From Fratercula arctica (Eukaryota; Chordata; Aves; Charadriiformes; Alcidae): DNA of 64,000 nt. A model generated the notes under the pieces. The model did not search any database, was not told the DNA's origin, and saw only the letters and a program-made list of their open reading frames with translations. The position numbers and the translations under genes were made by a program. The stretch spans positions 52,426,096 through 52,490,095 of the forward strand of contig CANTUZ010000003.1 in NCBI GenBank assembly GCA_947846985.1, in the 5' to 3' direction. Below, one piece after another: positions 15,001 to 26,705 of the stretch (position 1 is the stretch's first letter; every line of letters begins with the position of its first letter).

Positions 15001-18000
15001 ATCTCCTTTTCCATTGTAATATATGGAATAGCCTGACTTCTGAGAGCCTACCAACTTGTTCTTCTCTGTCATTTATGCTTTAGGAAACTACTTCCCTGCA
15101 GGAGTTTCATAATGATAAATTTTAACTCTGAAATTTCAAAATGCCTTAAAGTTTCCATTGAAATTTAGAAGACTGCCAGTACCATCATTTCAGCTTGTAA
15201 TGGCCAGAATCAGAAACTGTTTTTGAAGGGTACTATGTAATTTGTTTTCTTCTGTTCTAAACCTCCAGGTATTCTCATTTTTATGGAAAGGACTTTAATT
15301 GAAATTCTATCTTCTTTCCTAAATACAAAACCAAAACCGAGGAAATGCAGCCCTGAGCCCTCTTGCTCAGTGACGAGATATATGGTTTGTATTTTTCTAA
15401 TATTCTCAGCATGAATTAGCTGGAGTCAGTTAAAGATGGCGATCAGTGAAATATTGCTCTCTACTCGGCATTGGAGAGATTTAGGATGTGGAAATTAGAA
15501 TTTAGCAGACATTCCAAATAAAATAAAATAAAAAAAAAAAAAAAGGAAACTGGCCAAATCCCACAACCCTGTTTTTCAAACTCCCAAACCCACACAGAAA
15601 GAAAAGCATCCACAGAGAAATCACCCTGCAAAGTCACATTCTCTTAGTTTTATTCAGTGACACTGAGCAGATCAGCTGTTCACTGTCTCCAGCACACTTC
15701 TTCTATGTTTTCTCTTTCTAAATTGTCCCTTCTTTAGTTAGTATCTTTTGCTACGTGCCCCCCAAATAACATCCCCCACCTTCTTTGGCATCTTCCTTCA
15801 CAGAATAAATATAGCTCCTAATGAAATACTAAACCAGATAGTGCTTAAAGCATTTTGGGCCACACAGGACATGAAACGACTCTCCTCTCACTGGTGTGAG
15901 TGATGAATAAGAAGTCAATAGCACTCCAGCAGACCAAAATAGATACCATGGAAGGAGATACAGACTTACAGTATTCCCCCTTATCCTGCTCTTGTTGTCC
16001 ATCAGATACTGATACACCCCCGCCCCCCTCTTCAGAGGGACATAAATCTAAAAGCTCTCTTGAGAGGTCCTTCTAGCTCTGCTTCAAAAGAGTTGCAGAA
16101 GAGTCAGACATTTGGGGTAGTTCTTGGGTGATTGATTACGAAGCAAGAATTTAAAATAACTTGGGTTTTTTTCTTACACTGAATTTTCTTTGAAGGGTGC
16201 AGAAGCGTAGGCTCTCATTTGTTCCCTTTCCCAAGCAGGGCAGCTGCATTCGCTCGCAGTCCACTCACTTGAAGGAAAAAGCCAGGTTCTTTGCGTAGCT
16301 CTTTATCTTGTTTTAAAGCCAATTGTTTGCTTCTGCCAACTCGTAATTGCACAGAAAGGCTGATGTCTGTGAGTGTGAAAGGAGGTTTTCTATCATTATG
16401 TCTAATGGCTGTTCCGCTCTGTTGGTGATTATTCATTTACCTCTGATGTTTGCAGCTCCTGGCAGCAGTTTCTAGAGGACTTGCAGCAGTTCGGTGTTAT
16501 TTCCTATACATCTTTCACAGAGTCATTTGTTTTCTCTTCCAGGAAAACATCAACATCTTAATGCAATTTATTCCTCTGATTAATGAGAGAAGTAAACCCA
16601 CCCATTTTTCTAATTTACATTCATTCTATTTAATAACCTACAGTTGTAGGTACTCAAGAATATTTGAATTGATAACACACCTTGAAATTTTAATCCCTGT
16701 GTGGAAAAGAAAGCATTTTTACCTGATTAGTCTCACTTTTTCCTGCCGCCTGCTACAGGAAACAGAGGTATTAGGGAAAAAGAATTTTGCAATAATCAAA
16801 TAAGTTTGGCAAAGAGATATTTTGTCTCTGTGTGCTCACTGTGACCCACAAGGAGGCAGCTGGCTTTTGTCTGCCATGAGCAATAGGTCTGTCATTGCAA
16901 AATATAAATTACGACACCCTCTTTGTGAATCCCAAGACCGTGCCCAAAACACCACCATCCACTTCATAGACTAAAATACACATTCCCTACCTAGTCCATT
17001 TTGAAAGCCCATTTAGCCAAATAGCCTTTTTCTATAAAGACTGTAGAATTAAATTATTACTTAGTAAATGTGAAACAGGCCAAAATGAGTCCAAAATGAG
17101 GTATTTTTTGAGACAGTGCCATGGTCATCGGTGGAAAGATACGTATTTACAGAATATACATTTGGTCCAATCACTACTGATGAAAAGTATGAGACTGCAT
17201 TTTAACTGACATCCTGGCACCCTAAATACTTGGATGATGGTCTGCGGCTGTAAGAGGCACCCATCGCCCCCTCCTTTGGTTTTTGCAGACAGTTCTGCAC
17301 TTAAACGGAAGTTAATTTCTTTAAGCCTTAAAGATAAGCCTTTTTGCTTAAATTTTTAACAGGAAGAACTTAACTGTCTCTTACTGAATAAGTAATGATT
17401 CAATACATCTTAATCAGAGTATATGTCCTTCAGAGACTGAAGATCTTGTGAGATTTCACCCACAGCCCATTTGTAACGTCAGTTTGACAAAGTTCAGCAC
17501 TTGTTTGGTACCATCAAAAATGCAGACTCATTTTGTCATCATCTCCCTTATGCTTTCTCTGAAGGACATAAAGTTACCAGCCCAGATCTCTTGTCTAGTT
17601 TAAATAGGTACCGAATGTATAATTTCTCACAGCAGTTATACTCATTTACTGCCTCCTTTCTTGTATGGCCTGATATGTTACACTGTCACTTGATCAATGG
17701 GAATGTTTTTATACTGCCTTCCTATATAATTTACATGGAGCCTGGCATCTTTGGCCCCAGTTTTCCACAACAATGGAAATAACTGTTCAAGTGCAAACTC
17801 TACTGCAAAGTTTTCTAAAGACAGCTGTTGAAAGACAACTCAATTTTCAATGTTTAGTTTGTTCTGTCTGAGCAACTTTATTTTTCTTCTCCAAGGAGTT
17901 AAACTGTTAGTTAGTTCAGCTGTCCATTCTTATTCAATGAAAAATAATTAATCCTCCAAAAGCATTTCTTCACAACATTTGAAGGATTTGACCAGATCCT

Positions 18001-18399
18001 CTCCATTACCATGGGGTGTTTTGCTGGGAGTCTGGTGACTGGCGGAAGATGTCAGCATATCGTGGATATGGTCACCCACAACTTCCAAATCCAAAGTGCT
18101 GCAACAGAAGGTGAGAGCTTGGCAGTCTAAAACCTTTCCTGAAAAACAGCCAGTTCCGTACAGCAAATGAAAAGCCAGGAACACCAGCAGGGGAGAGGAG
18201 CAGATTTGCTTCTGGATGAATATTATCATTCTGTAAAACGTCCCTCAGGACTGATTCAGTGGGTATGAACAAGAGGCCCAAAAAGACAATTTTTGCCATG
18301 CAACTGAATAATCTGCCTTCCCTCGGTTTTACTGCTGCTAGTGGGCCTCATATGGGTTTTGCTGGCATGTGATGTAAGGTTCTGGTAACTTTGAGGAGA
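1..18399. other. Intergenic DNA downstream of EPM2A, no gene recognised
   Basis: I see no recognisable coding exon, RNA gene or full transposon here. The sequence is mostly AT-rich unique DNA with short homopolymer runs, for example A-rich at 4809-4845 and 15522-15546 and T-rich at 14806-14820. A locally GC-richer patch at about 5640-5990 carries a 152-codon minus-strand frame whose translation is Ala/Leu/Trp-rich with no domain I recognise; it is probably chance. The interval lies 3' of EPM2A, where other amniotes have a large gene-sparse region before UTRN (from memory). Unrecognised lncRNA exons or enhancers cannot be excluded. Confidence 0.7.
13996..14062. repeat. Imperfect 37-bp tandem duplication, AT-rich, with internal hairpin
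   Basis: A 37-bp unit beginning CCACATATATAATTTG at 13996 is followed directly by a second, diverged copy at 14033. The first copy contains a 9-bp inverted repeat (arms ATATAATTT at 14002-14010 and AAATTATAT at 14014-14022, with a 3-nt loop). It is probably a local slippage or hairpin-driven duplication with no visible function. Confidence 0.75.
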
Positions 18400-19150
18400 T
18401 TTTTTTAAAAGGCTGGATCATTTCATGCAATCATTAACCACCTCTTGCTGCTTGGCATGCTGAAATAATAAGGGTAATTGAATATCACGCTTCTGGGTGT
18501 GAGCTAATTGCCTGCAGGGCTCTGGAAGGATGTTTCTTCCCTGTACACCACATAGCATAATTGGATAGGTAATAGGCATTATGAGAGCTTTCCACCTTCC
18601 TCAAGAATATCAGTGCAGAAGGCAAAATGTCAAGTTAGATGAACAAATGATTTAATCCAGTATGGCGAGCCCTCTGCTCCTATGGCGCCATGGCAAGCAA
18701 CTGGTTGGATTGCAGGATATGCACCTGCCATTGTGTAATGAGGTCCTGAGTAACTTGGGTCATTATTTTAACCTGAAACAGCAGCAAAAGCCTCAAACTT
18801 CTCAAAATGCTCATCTCTATGGCAACCACCATATAAAGTATTGTGCAGTTGTGAATTAATATGTATTTATGCTTAAATGAGAACCAGGAGCAACTGTTCC
18901 TGGTTTTACAAGCACACCATCCCCTGAATCCCTTTAATCTTCTCTGTGTGCTGCTGAATGTCAGGTAATGGAGAGGCACAGTGTGAGCTCAATTAGTTTA
19001 AAATCTTATCATTATAATTAGGCAGGATGAGCTGTATTAGCTTGCCAAATAGGACTCAACACTTTGAAGTTATTTACTCCATTTTATATTCTTCCAAATG
19101 CAATTAATTGCATAACCATTAGCAACTAATATTAATTAATTAATGGGGTT
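18400..19150. promoter_or_regulatory. Candidate conserved non-coding element rich in homeodomain-type sites
   Basis: This block has no credible reading frame and no transposon signature, but it is dense in TAAT/ATTA cores (for example near 18475, 19010 and 19101-19144). It includes a perfect 16-bp palindrome at 19098-19113 made of two overlapping ATGCAATTA halves. Paired homeodomain and POU-like sites are typical of developmental enhancers in gene deserts, but this is inference from motif density alone. AT-rich DNA makes such motifs common by chance, so conservation across birds or amniotes is needed to confirm it. Confidence 0.3.
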
Positions 19151-19429
19151 CCAACATAATTGTATGTGATAGACATCACCAAGTGAGTCCTTCGAGATGA
19201 CTGGGAGGTAGGGAAGGGGGTTGCTACCATGAATACCAAATCTCCTCATCAAACTGACTCACCTACAAATCATGTTTAGGAACGATTAGAAAAATGGTTA
19301 ATGCTAAAGATGATTCTAGAGGACACACTGCCACACACACGGCCTCAGCATGGAGATGCGGGGTGTTATTAAATCAGAATAACCTTGGTGAAAACAGGAG
19401 TCTCAAAAATCTATGTAGAAGAATGACCT

Positions 19430-19565
19430 TAAGTGTTCAAGGCCAGGCTGGATGGGGCTTTGAGCAGCCTGGTCTAGTGGGAGGTGTCCCTGACCATGGC
19501 AGGGGGGGTGGAACTAGATGATCTTTAAGGTCTCTTCTAACCCAAACCATTCTATGATTCTATGA
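19430..19565 (+). mobile_element. CR1 LINE, 3'-end fragment
   Basis: This is the 3' terminal part of a chicken-repeat-1 (CR1) non-LTR retrotransposon in plus orientation. It shows the familiar run of a 'gtgttcaaggccaggctgga'-type segment, a 'ggtctagtgggaggtgtccc'-type segment, an 'aactagatgatctttaaggt'-type segment, and the terminal octamer-like repeats ATTCTATG ATTCTATGA. Only the tail is present, as usual for 5'-truncated CR1 copies, and no reverse-transcriptase frame remains. The good match to the avian consensus I remember suggests a moderately young copy. Confidence 0.93.
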
Positions 19566-19776
19566 CTTCAACAAATTTCTGTCCTTCAAACTCTTTTTTA
19601 CTAGCTAAACATTCTTCCCTACAATTTCAGCTAACTGGGGCCAAAATCTTTCCATGCAATAAGCCATTTACTCTGGGATTTGTTTGCCAGGAAGCCCCAC
19701 CCGTGCTTGTCAGCACACCCTGCTCCATTTTCTGCGCTTCACCACTAGAATAGCCTCTGCCTGAGAAAAACAAGAA

Positions 19777-20056
19777 CATAGAATCATAGAATTGCCTAGG
19801 TTAGAAGGGACCTTTCAGATCATGGAGTCCAACCATCAACCTAACTCTGACAAAAAACATCACTAAACCATATCTCTAAGCACTATGTCTACCCGTCTTT
19901 TAAATACCTCCAGGGATGGTGCCTCACCCACTTCCCTGTGCAGCCTCTTCCAATGCTTGATAACCCTTTCAGTGTAAAAATTTTCCCTAATATCCAGTCT
20001 AAACCTCCCCTGGCACAACTTGAGGCTGTTTCCTCTTGTCCTATTGCCCTGTTAGG
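19777..20056 (-). mobile_element. CR1 LINE, 3'-end fragment (reverse orientation)
   Basis: This CR1 3' end lies on the minus strand. Reading the plus strand, it opens with the inverted terminus CATAGAATCATAGAAT, followed by 'gggacctttcagatcatgga', 'ccaaccatcaacctaactct' and 'cagtctaaacctcccctggc' segments typical of bird CR1 tails. It ends near 20056, where the match fades. It faces the CR1 at 19430-19565 tail to tail with about 210 bp of unique DNA between them. It is 5' truncated and has no coding capacity. Confidence 0.92.
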
Positions 20057-23000
20057 AAGGTACATTCATCAACATTGAAGGTACGTTCTGTGCTGCTATG
20101 CTTGCTGCCCCGTTTTCTTGCAAGTGGCAATGCAGAAGCTAATCATTCACCCTCCATTTTGTGAATTAAAGTCCCAGAATGCGGTTACTATTACGCCATT
20201 GGAAGTGCCATCATGGATAGCAGTTGTAACCCCTAAATGCCTGTGGTCATCTCAGGTCCTGAACCATCTTACTAGCTAGAACAGGCTGTTGTGATCCTGA
20301 CCAATTTTCTGACATGTGTCCATCATGCGTTAGCAGGGTACTGCTGTTGTGATGCAAATTTTCAGGAGCAAACATTCATTTGACCTCCCTGACTTGGGCT
20401 GTCTAGGGAGCCTGTGTTTTGGTGGGATGAGGAGTGTGTGAGCTGGGCTCCATCAGTAACCACTGATTTTCTGCAAGGACATGAGCCCCTCTAACACTCA
20501 GAAAGTATATCCTACCTAAGCAAATTCAGAAGCAACGAGAAATTAGTGGATTTTGATCAAAATGTTAGCTATAGGGTGTGATGGGTAGACCAAGTACCTT
20601 TCTCATGATAGCTGTAATACAAATAGGTTTAAAACAGGTAAGGGATGACATGAAGTGAGACTTATTTTCAGAAAACTGTATTAGTTGAATATTCATTTTT
20701 AGCTACACTTTTATCTGAATGTCCCCTGCTGTTTCTGCTGGATTCTGCTTTGCTTCTGTCCTTCACTGTGGGACAGTGTTGTTATACACAATTAAACACA
20801 TTTCCAATTTGTGCTCCTGAGACTGTGGCAGCTGTACTTCAATAGAGGGTGAAGACAGACCAGATGGATAGAAGGTGAAATGCTGTCGGTCCTTTGGGAT
20901 TGAAGATGCCACAGAAATGCAAACAGAACCTATAGTTTATAAGGGGAAATAATATCTTGACAGTCTGATGAAAGACTAGCTCAGAAACACCTTGTCCTCC
21001 CAAAAATTAAGATCTGGGAAGACTGATATGGGTGCACTGTCAAGGACTTCATCTTTTTTGTCCTTTTTTAGCTGCTTTTTTTTTTTTTTTTTTTTATGAG
21101 AAACTGTACCAATCTAATCTGAATGAGGAAAGTCACTTTCCCTGGTGCGTGGTTTCATTTTCCTCAAGCAATAGAAATGAAAATGAAAATTCCATTTTAA
21201 AAACATGAAAAGAGGAACACTCCCGTGAAGGTAGAAAAAAAATCTTCAATAGTCCCACAAGTAAAACTCTTTAAAACTGCCACTTACATCCTTAAAAAAT
21301 GAAGGCCTGCGAGTCAGACTGTTCAAAACCATATGCGGGTGCTGCACATTTTTTTTTATCAAAGACCAAAAGAAACTGCGGTGACTTAAAAATTCAATAA
21401 ATACATAGCAAGGGAACACTTGGGAAAGGAAGAAGAGAGGGGAGACAGAGATGAAGTCAAGTTAATTTGGAAGACGCTTTAAGAAAAGAATATGAACGCT
21501 GTTATGACAGTTCCTCTGGGACCTCCCGTTGTGTGCATCAGTCAGTAATGAAAGAAGGTGCTGATGTGTAGATCAACATTTAAATCCCTGATACTCTTGG
21601 CAAAGTGTTGCTTTTAGCTTTATCCTTTACTTCTCGCTTTTCGTACTGCATCTATTTCACATGCATACATCCCTATTTCTTATAGGCCAGGTGTTGCACA
21701 TCCGAAGCAGTGCCAAGTCCTATGAGATCAATGAAACTTTTAACCTGAGCTACAAAGCAGGATATCATTATGCTTCCATGTGTTAATCTTTATGATCCTG
21801 AGCAAAGCAACCACCTGTGGTGGGGTATGAATTTCCTGATCCCAGCAGCGAGCAACTTTTCACCTCGCCAGTTCTAGCCAAGCCAGAAGCAATGAATTGT
21901 GTGAAGATCTGCTCCCCTGTCGGGTTTACAGATCTGCCCTTTGTGTATATATTACAGCAAAGATTTCTAGCCAGACAGCTTGACAGTATTCTATGAATTG
22001 ACTATGAAATTATACAGATAAAGGGCAGTATGCCCAGGAATGACCAATTTAAGCATGGCAAATATTGACTGAAACAGAATATTTTGGATTAAGAGGGGCT
22101 TGCTTGGATTTTTCCGTAAGCAACTGGGACATACTCAGCATTTACATTCCCAACATCCCCACCTGCTTTACAGACACGTCACCCAGCCCCAGCAGCAAGA
22201 GGAGCTCATTGCACTGGCTGCTCTGTAGACAGAGAGCTGAAAAAATTGCCCTTGCCCAAAACCATACAAAGGAATCTGGGTTTCTACAGGTACAAGTTTT
22301 TACCCAGTTTCGGAGAGGTAAAAGGGATAAAGGAAATAAATCTTGTGTTGCTGAGATCAGTGACCTGAAATCTCCAGGGAGAGAGGATGAGCATGGATGG
22401 AGGAAACCTGCTCTTACACCACGTGGTGCCCCAGGGACACGTAGCCCTGGCACAATCTGCTCTGTCAAGTGAGATCCAGACAAATGTGCTTTTAGGTGGA
22501 TCTCTCTGGAACTTGCCCTTTCCACAGTGAAGTGTTTTCCCTGCGAAATGTTATCGGAGCTCCCCGGGCTCTCTTGTCAAGGTCTCCCCATTAGAGAGTT
22601 AATCACAGGAATTATGTGAGATATACGGTAAACTGTAGGGGAGGTTCATCTTTCCTCCCTTTCACAGTAACTTGCAGATGTTATAGTGTGAAATATTATG
22701 GTATGAGAAGGCATTATTCCCTCAATAATATCTTGGGGGGAAGTAGAAGAGAATATAGCTGAATTTAAGGAAATTTGCCAGTTACAATATGGCTACTTGC
22801 AGGCTAAATGGCTGCTCTTTGCCAAGTCAAAAGCATTATGATACAGTACAGAAGAACAAGCACACAGCAAAGGCAAACTGTAATCATCACAGAAGGTAGT
22901 ATTGAAAGACGGATTTTATGTGGATTTCTATATATCCCCTGTATCATGTAAATTTTTCAGTCAGCAAGACACAGAACAAAATAAAAAAAACAAGAAGCAG

Positions 23001-26000
23001 CATTTGATGTTTGGGCCCACATGTGGGCAGCAAACTTCAATGAATATGTGGGTGACAAACATTTTATTAGGATCCCACAAACACCAGGATCTGTAAAGGT
23101 AGAGCCTTTTTTCCCCTACTTTCTTGGGGATATTGGGAACATTTTGACAGAGTTGCTAAACCACACATAGTCATGGGTGTTTCAACAGCTTCTTCTGATA
23201 TGCTTTGCCTCACTTCCCACGTCACTCATTTCCCTTTCAAGCTGGTTTCTCCAGCTATCCCATTTTTATAAAATTAAATAGCAATTTTCCTTCGTGTTTC
23301 TCTTTGCCTGTCTGCCCAGACAGGCAGCAGGTTGGCTTGGTGGGCAGGCAGGAGGTCTGGGCTCTCCGCTGCCCTCTGAAACGCGCTGGCAGGAGGCTGA
23401 CCAGCATTTCATCGTGATATCCCGAACACATTTTGTGACGACTTTCACAACCTATAAGAAGGCTCGTGTGGCTTTTTTAAGCGTTAGTCCATCTCTGGTT
23501 TTGTACCAGGCTTCAACAGCTGACATTTCTATAAACTCTTCTGAAGGCTAATCCCTAAGGATGGATAAAGGGCATGCCGCGGTGAGCAAGGGGCTCCCTA
23601 CATTGACTTTGCTGTATTTTTCTCCCCTCCGAGGGGAAGAGATGCCCCAGGCAAGGAGTTTGGACCGCCAGCACCCACAACGCTGCTGCAGCAGACACTC
23701 ACCAGCTTGGCCCCAGGGTATTTAAAGATCATTTATAGCTCTGAGGTGAGGGGCCGGTGTCTGCTATGAGGCTGCCCTCAAATCTGCTCCTCTGGCACAC
23801 GGGCGCTTCCCAGCAGGAGGGCACAGGCCGTCTGTGCACAACGGAGCTCCCAGATTGCAACAAACTCCCACAGCAGCTGAGAAAAATCATCCCTCACCTT
23901 GACATCCACTTTCAGGTCATGATTTTGTATGTCCTGTTTTTCATGGATACATTTCCTGAGGGACTTCAGCCTGGTTCAGAATTCCCCCATCGTGGCACAA
24001 GCTGTTTGAGAGCAGCAAATGAAGAGTGTGGGAACAGCTGCCAAGGCATGTGCCCTTTCCCTTTCCTTCTTTCCCCCAGAGTTACCATTTTGAGAAAAAC
24101 ACCAGTAAACCGGTGTTTTCTGTGACTGCTCTGCAACTAAAGGTATAGCTGTCCCCCTTAAACTTTTATTTAAATGGTTTGGTCATTCAGGGAAAAGAAG
24201 AAAAAGACAACAGCAAAACCCAGTTTTTACATTATAAACCTGTAATCTTCTTCTGTCTGAACTACAGCTTTTGCTGGCAGTATTTGAGTGTCTTATATAG
24301 GCTAAGAAGGGGAAGAAAGGAAACATTTCCCATTTGGTGAGGCAGCACCCAACCTTCCCTCCCCTCCACTATGGTATACCTTTTCTTCACCTTTTTCATT
24401 CTAGCAAATGTTTGCAAGCTGTTGAACAAAACAGGGATTGTACGTACACTTTTTTTTGTCTCTCATGATAGACGACAGCCTCAGAAGGAGCTGAGATCCA
24501 AAACCCCGTCAGGTTCTGGGGCACCAGTGGTGCCAACATGGAGCACTTCCACACCTTGTATACATCAGCCAGCAGGGATGGGATTTACACCACTAGAGAT
24601 TTTAGGCTTCAGAGCACAAATGTCACTGACTGGCTGTGGGTATCTTAAATGCTAATGTGAGCATATGCCACCACTTCTCTCATTTCTTCTGAAACACCAG
24701 AGATTATTGTCATATCTTTGGCACAATAACCTACTCATAAGAATACTTGCTTTAGAAATGAGCATAAAATCTGCAAGTTGCTTTACCAATAAGCTCTCGG
24801 CTAGGCTGCAGTATGATGGGATCAAGTCACCCACTCCCCCCACCATCACACCAGAGCTGTGCCAGTGTGCAGAATGGGTTTGAAGTTTCATTGGGACAGA
24901 GAGAGGGAAAGCACAACAGAGATGTTGATGGTGGGATCTGGAGACCAGGACACTAATGGTTGACAAGGAGTCTGGCAGTGTCCTTCCCGTTCTCCAGGAT
25001 GTTTCTGGCCTGTTGAGAATCTTTAATATAAGGTGCCTTCAGGTACTACACAGCTCAGCAGCTAGGGCCGCATCCCGGGAGACGTGGTCTTGAAACATTT
25101 TGGGCTAAGGAGTGAATTGAGCTTAGGGTCCCATTTTCTAGGCCAATGTTTTAAGCCCTGGATAATCACAATGAGCACTACAGCTGTCGCCTCCTCCCCG
25201 CCACCCTGAAAGACAAGGGTGATCCAGTAACTTCATTACAAAGGAGAGGTGTCTCCTCCGGGGACAATGCTGTGCCCTGTGTCCCAGGCAGGCAGAGGTG
25301 CTTACCTGAAGTTCTCCCAGGCTAGGGGGGAGACGTCAGATTTGCCTCTGCCCTCTGATTTTCTATGAGGTATCCCCAGGTGACTCCTCAGTCAGCATGC
25401 AGGTGGCACATAGGGGCTGGGACACTTAACGATGTAGCTTCATCTGGTCCCTAAAACTTACGTGGTTTGCTTCAGTTTTTAGCTGGTAATAAAAAAAGCT
25501 TATTAAGAAACTCCTTGCTGCCCATTCTGTAGCTGCAGCTCACATACCCAGAAATAAAGCTCTGGGAAAAGGGATGCACACTGGGACAAGGACTTTAGGA
25601 GACATAATTAGAAACATGCTTGGGCACATACATGAGGACTCCCATTCCTTTAAGTTATACTCCATTACTTCTAGGTCTTTTATCTATGCATATAGGCATC
25701 AGGATTTTTATAAACAAAATAATTCACCTGAATTACAGTAGTGCAAACACCAGAGGAGCCACACAGCAATGCTAATGTAATGATTGCTTTCACTTGGTTT
25801 TTTAATCACTCAGAAATGCAATTTAGTACATGCAGGATTTTTGCATCTCCAGGCCTCTGCGAGATGGCCAGATGAGGGCAGGTGCTCACTTCCATCTTCG
25901 TGCTGGTGGCCTCTGACCAGGGGCAGTGAACAAATGGAAATCAGAGGAAAGCAAGAGTTAAAAGAATGAAAGCTATGTGGGAATGGCATGCCTGCTTTAT

Positions 26001-26329
26001 TTAATACCTTAATAAACCAGAAGGTTTTTGAGGCAGCAGATAGCAAACAGGGACAGAGGGAAAAAGCAGAGGTTTAGAAGTGACCTTTTAAATATCCACA
26101 CCTAAACAAAGGCTCAGAGCAGTCAGTTCCACTTTAAAACAGAACAAAATGAGTTTAGCTCTGCAGCAATGTTGTTGGAGCCCTCACACTCAGCAAAGCA
26201 TTTGCAGATGAGCTTGTCTTTAGGTTTGGGCTAAGGTTTTGTTTATTCCCACTGGACTTCATCAAGTGCTTAATATTCCGTTATGCATGTGCTTAACAGA
26301 GCACACACTTCTCTGATGGAGGTGGTGGT
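20057..26329. other. Intergenic DNA, no gene recognised
   Basis: Unique-looking sequence between CR1 copies. The longest open frames (135 codons at 22065-22472 on plus, and an overlapping 127-codon frame on minus) have no recognisable domain or splice context and overlap each other, which argues for chance. A 20-nt T run lies at 21076-21095. No RNA gene was seen. Confidence 0.7.
21076..21095. repeat. Poly-T tract (20 nt)
   Basis: An uninterrupted run of 20 T. No adjoining SINE or processed-pseudogene body was recognised on either side, so it reads as a simple homopolymer. Confidence 0.9.
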
Positions 26330-26414
26330 GAAGAGATTAATTACACTCTGCCTCGTCCAGTACAAAAACTAGGAGATATGAAATGCACCGCAAAACAAAC
26401 AAAATAATGTAGTT

Positions 26415-26705
26415 TTTCCTCCAGTGTGTAGCAGACTTGTGGAGTTTCTTGCCAGAGGCCACTGTGAATGCTTGAAGCTTATGCCCACAGGAGACAGAGC
26501 AAGCACCTGAACAGAGATATATAATAGACTAGTAAACAGAGAAATTACACCAGATCTGGAAATTGCTTGAGATACAAAGGGTCAGAGGCTGGGGGCAACC
26601 AGTAGTACCTTCTGTTTGCCCTGGTCTAACCCTGCCCTTGGCTTCCACCTGCAGCCACTGCTCAAAGTCAGGGTGTTGGGCTGGGTGAACCCTCAGTGTG
26701 ACCTC
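26415..26705 (+). mobile_element. Old CR1 LINE 3' fragment, diverged
   Basis: The plus strand follows the order of a CR1 3' region of the older amniote type. It has a 'gtggagtttcttgccagagg' segment, then a segment ending in 'agaggctgggggcaacca', then 'ctgccctggtctaacc'-like text, and near the end 'gtgttgggctgggtgaaccc', which corresponds to the usual 'actgggctagatggacc' part. The match is broken and diverged, with no intact terminus. The 5' limit may extend to about 26330. I assign CR1 from remembered consensus order, not from an alignment. Confidence 0.6.

Noticed and set aside
22065..22525. 135-codon plus and 127-codon minus frames overlapping each other
   Set aside because: Mutual overlap, low-complexity composition and no family resemblance; treated as chance.
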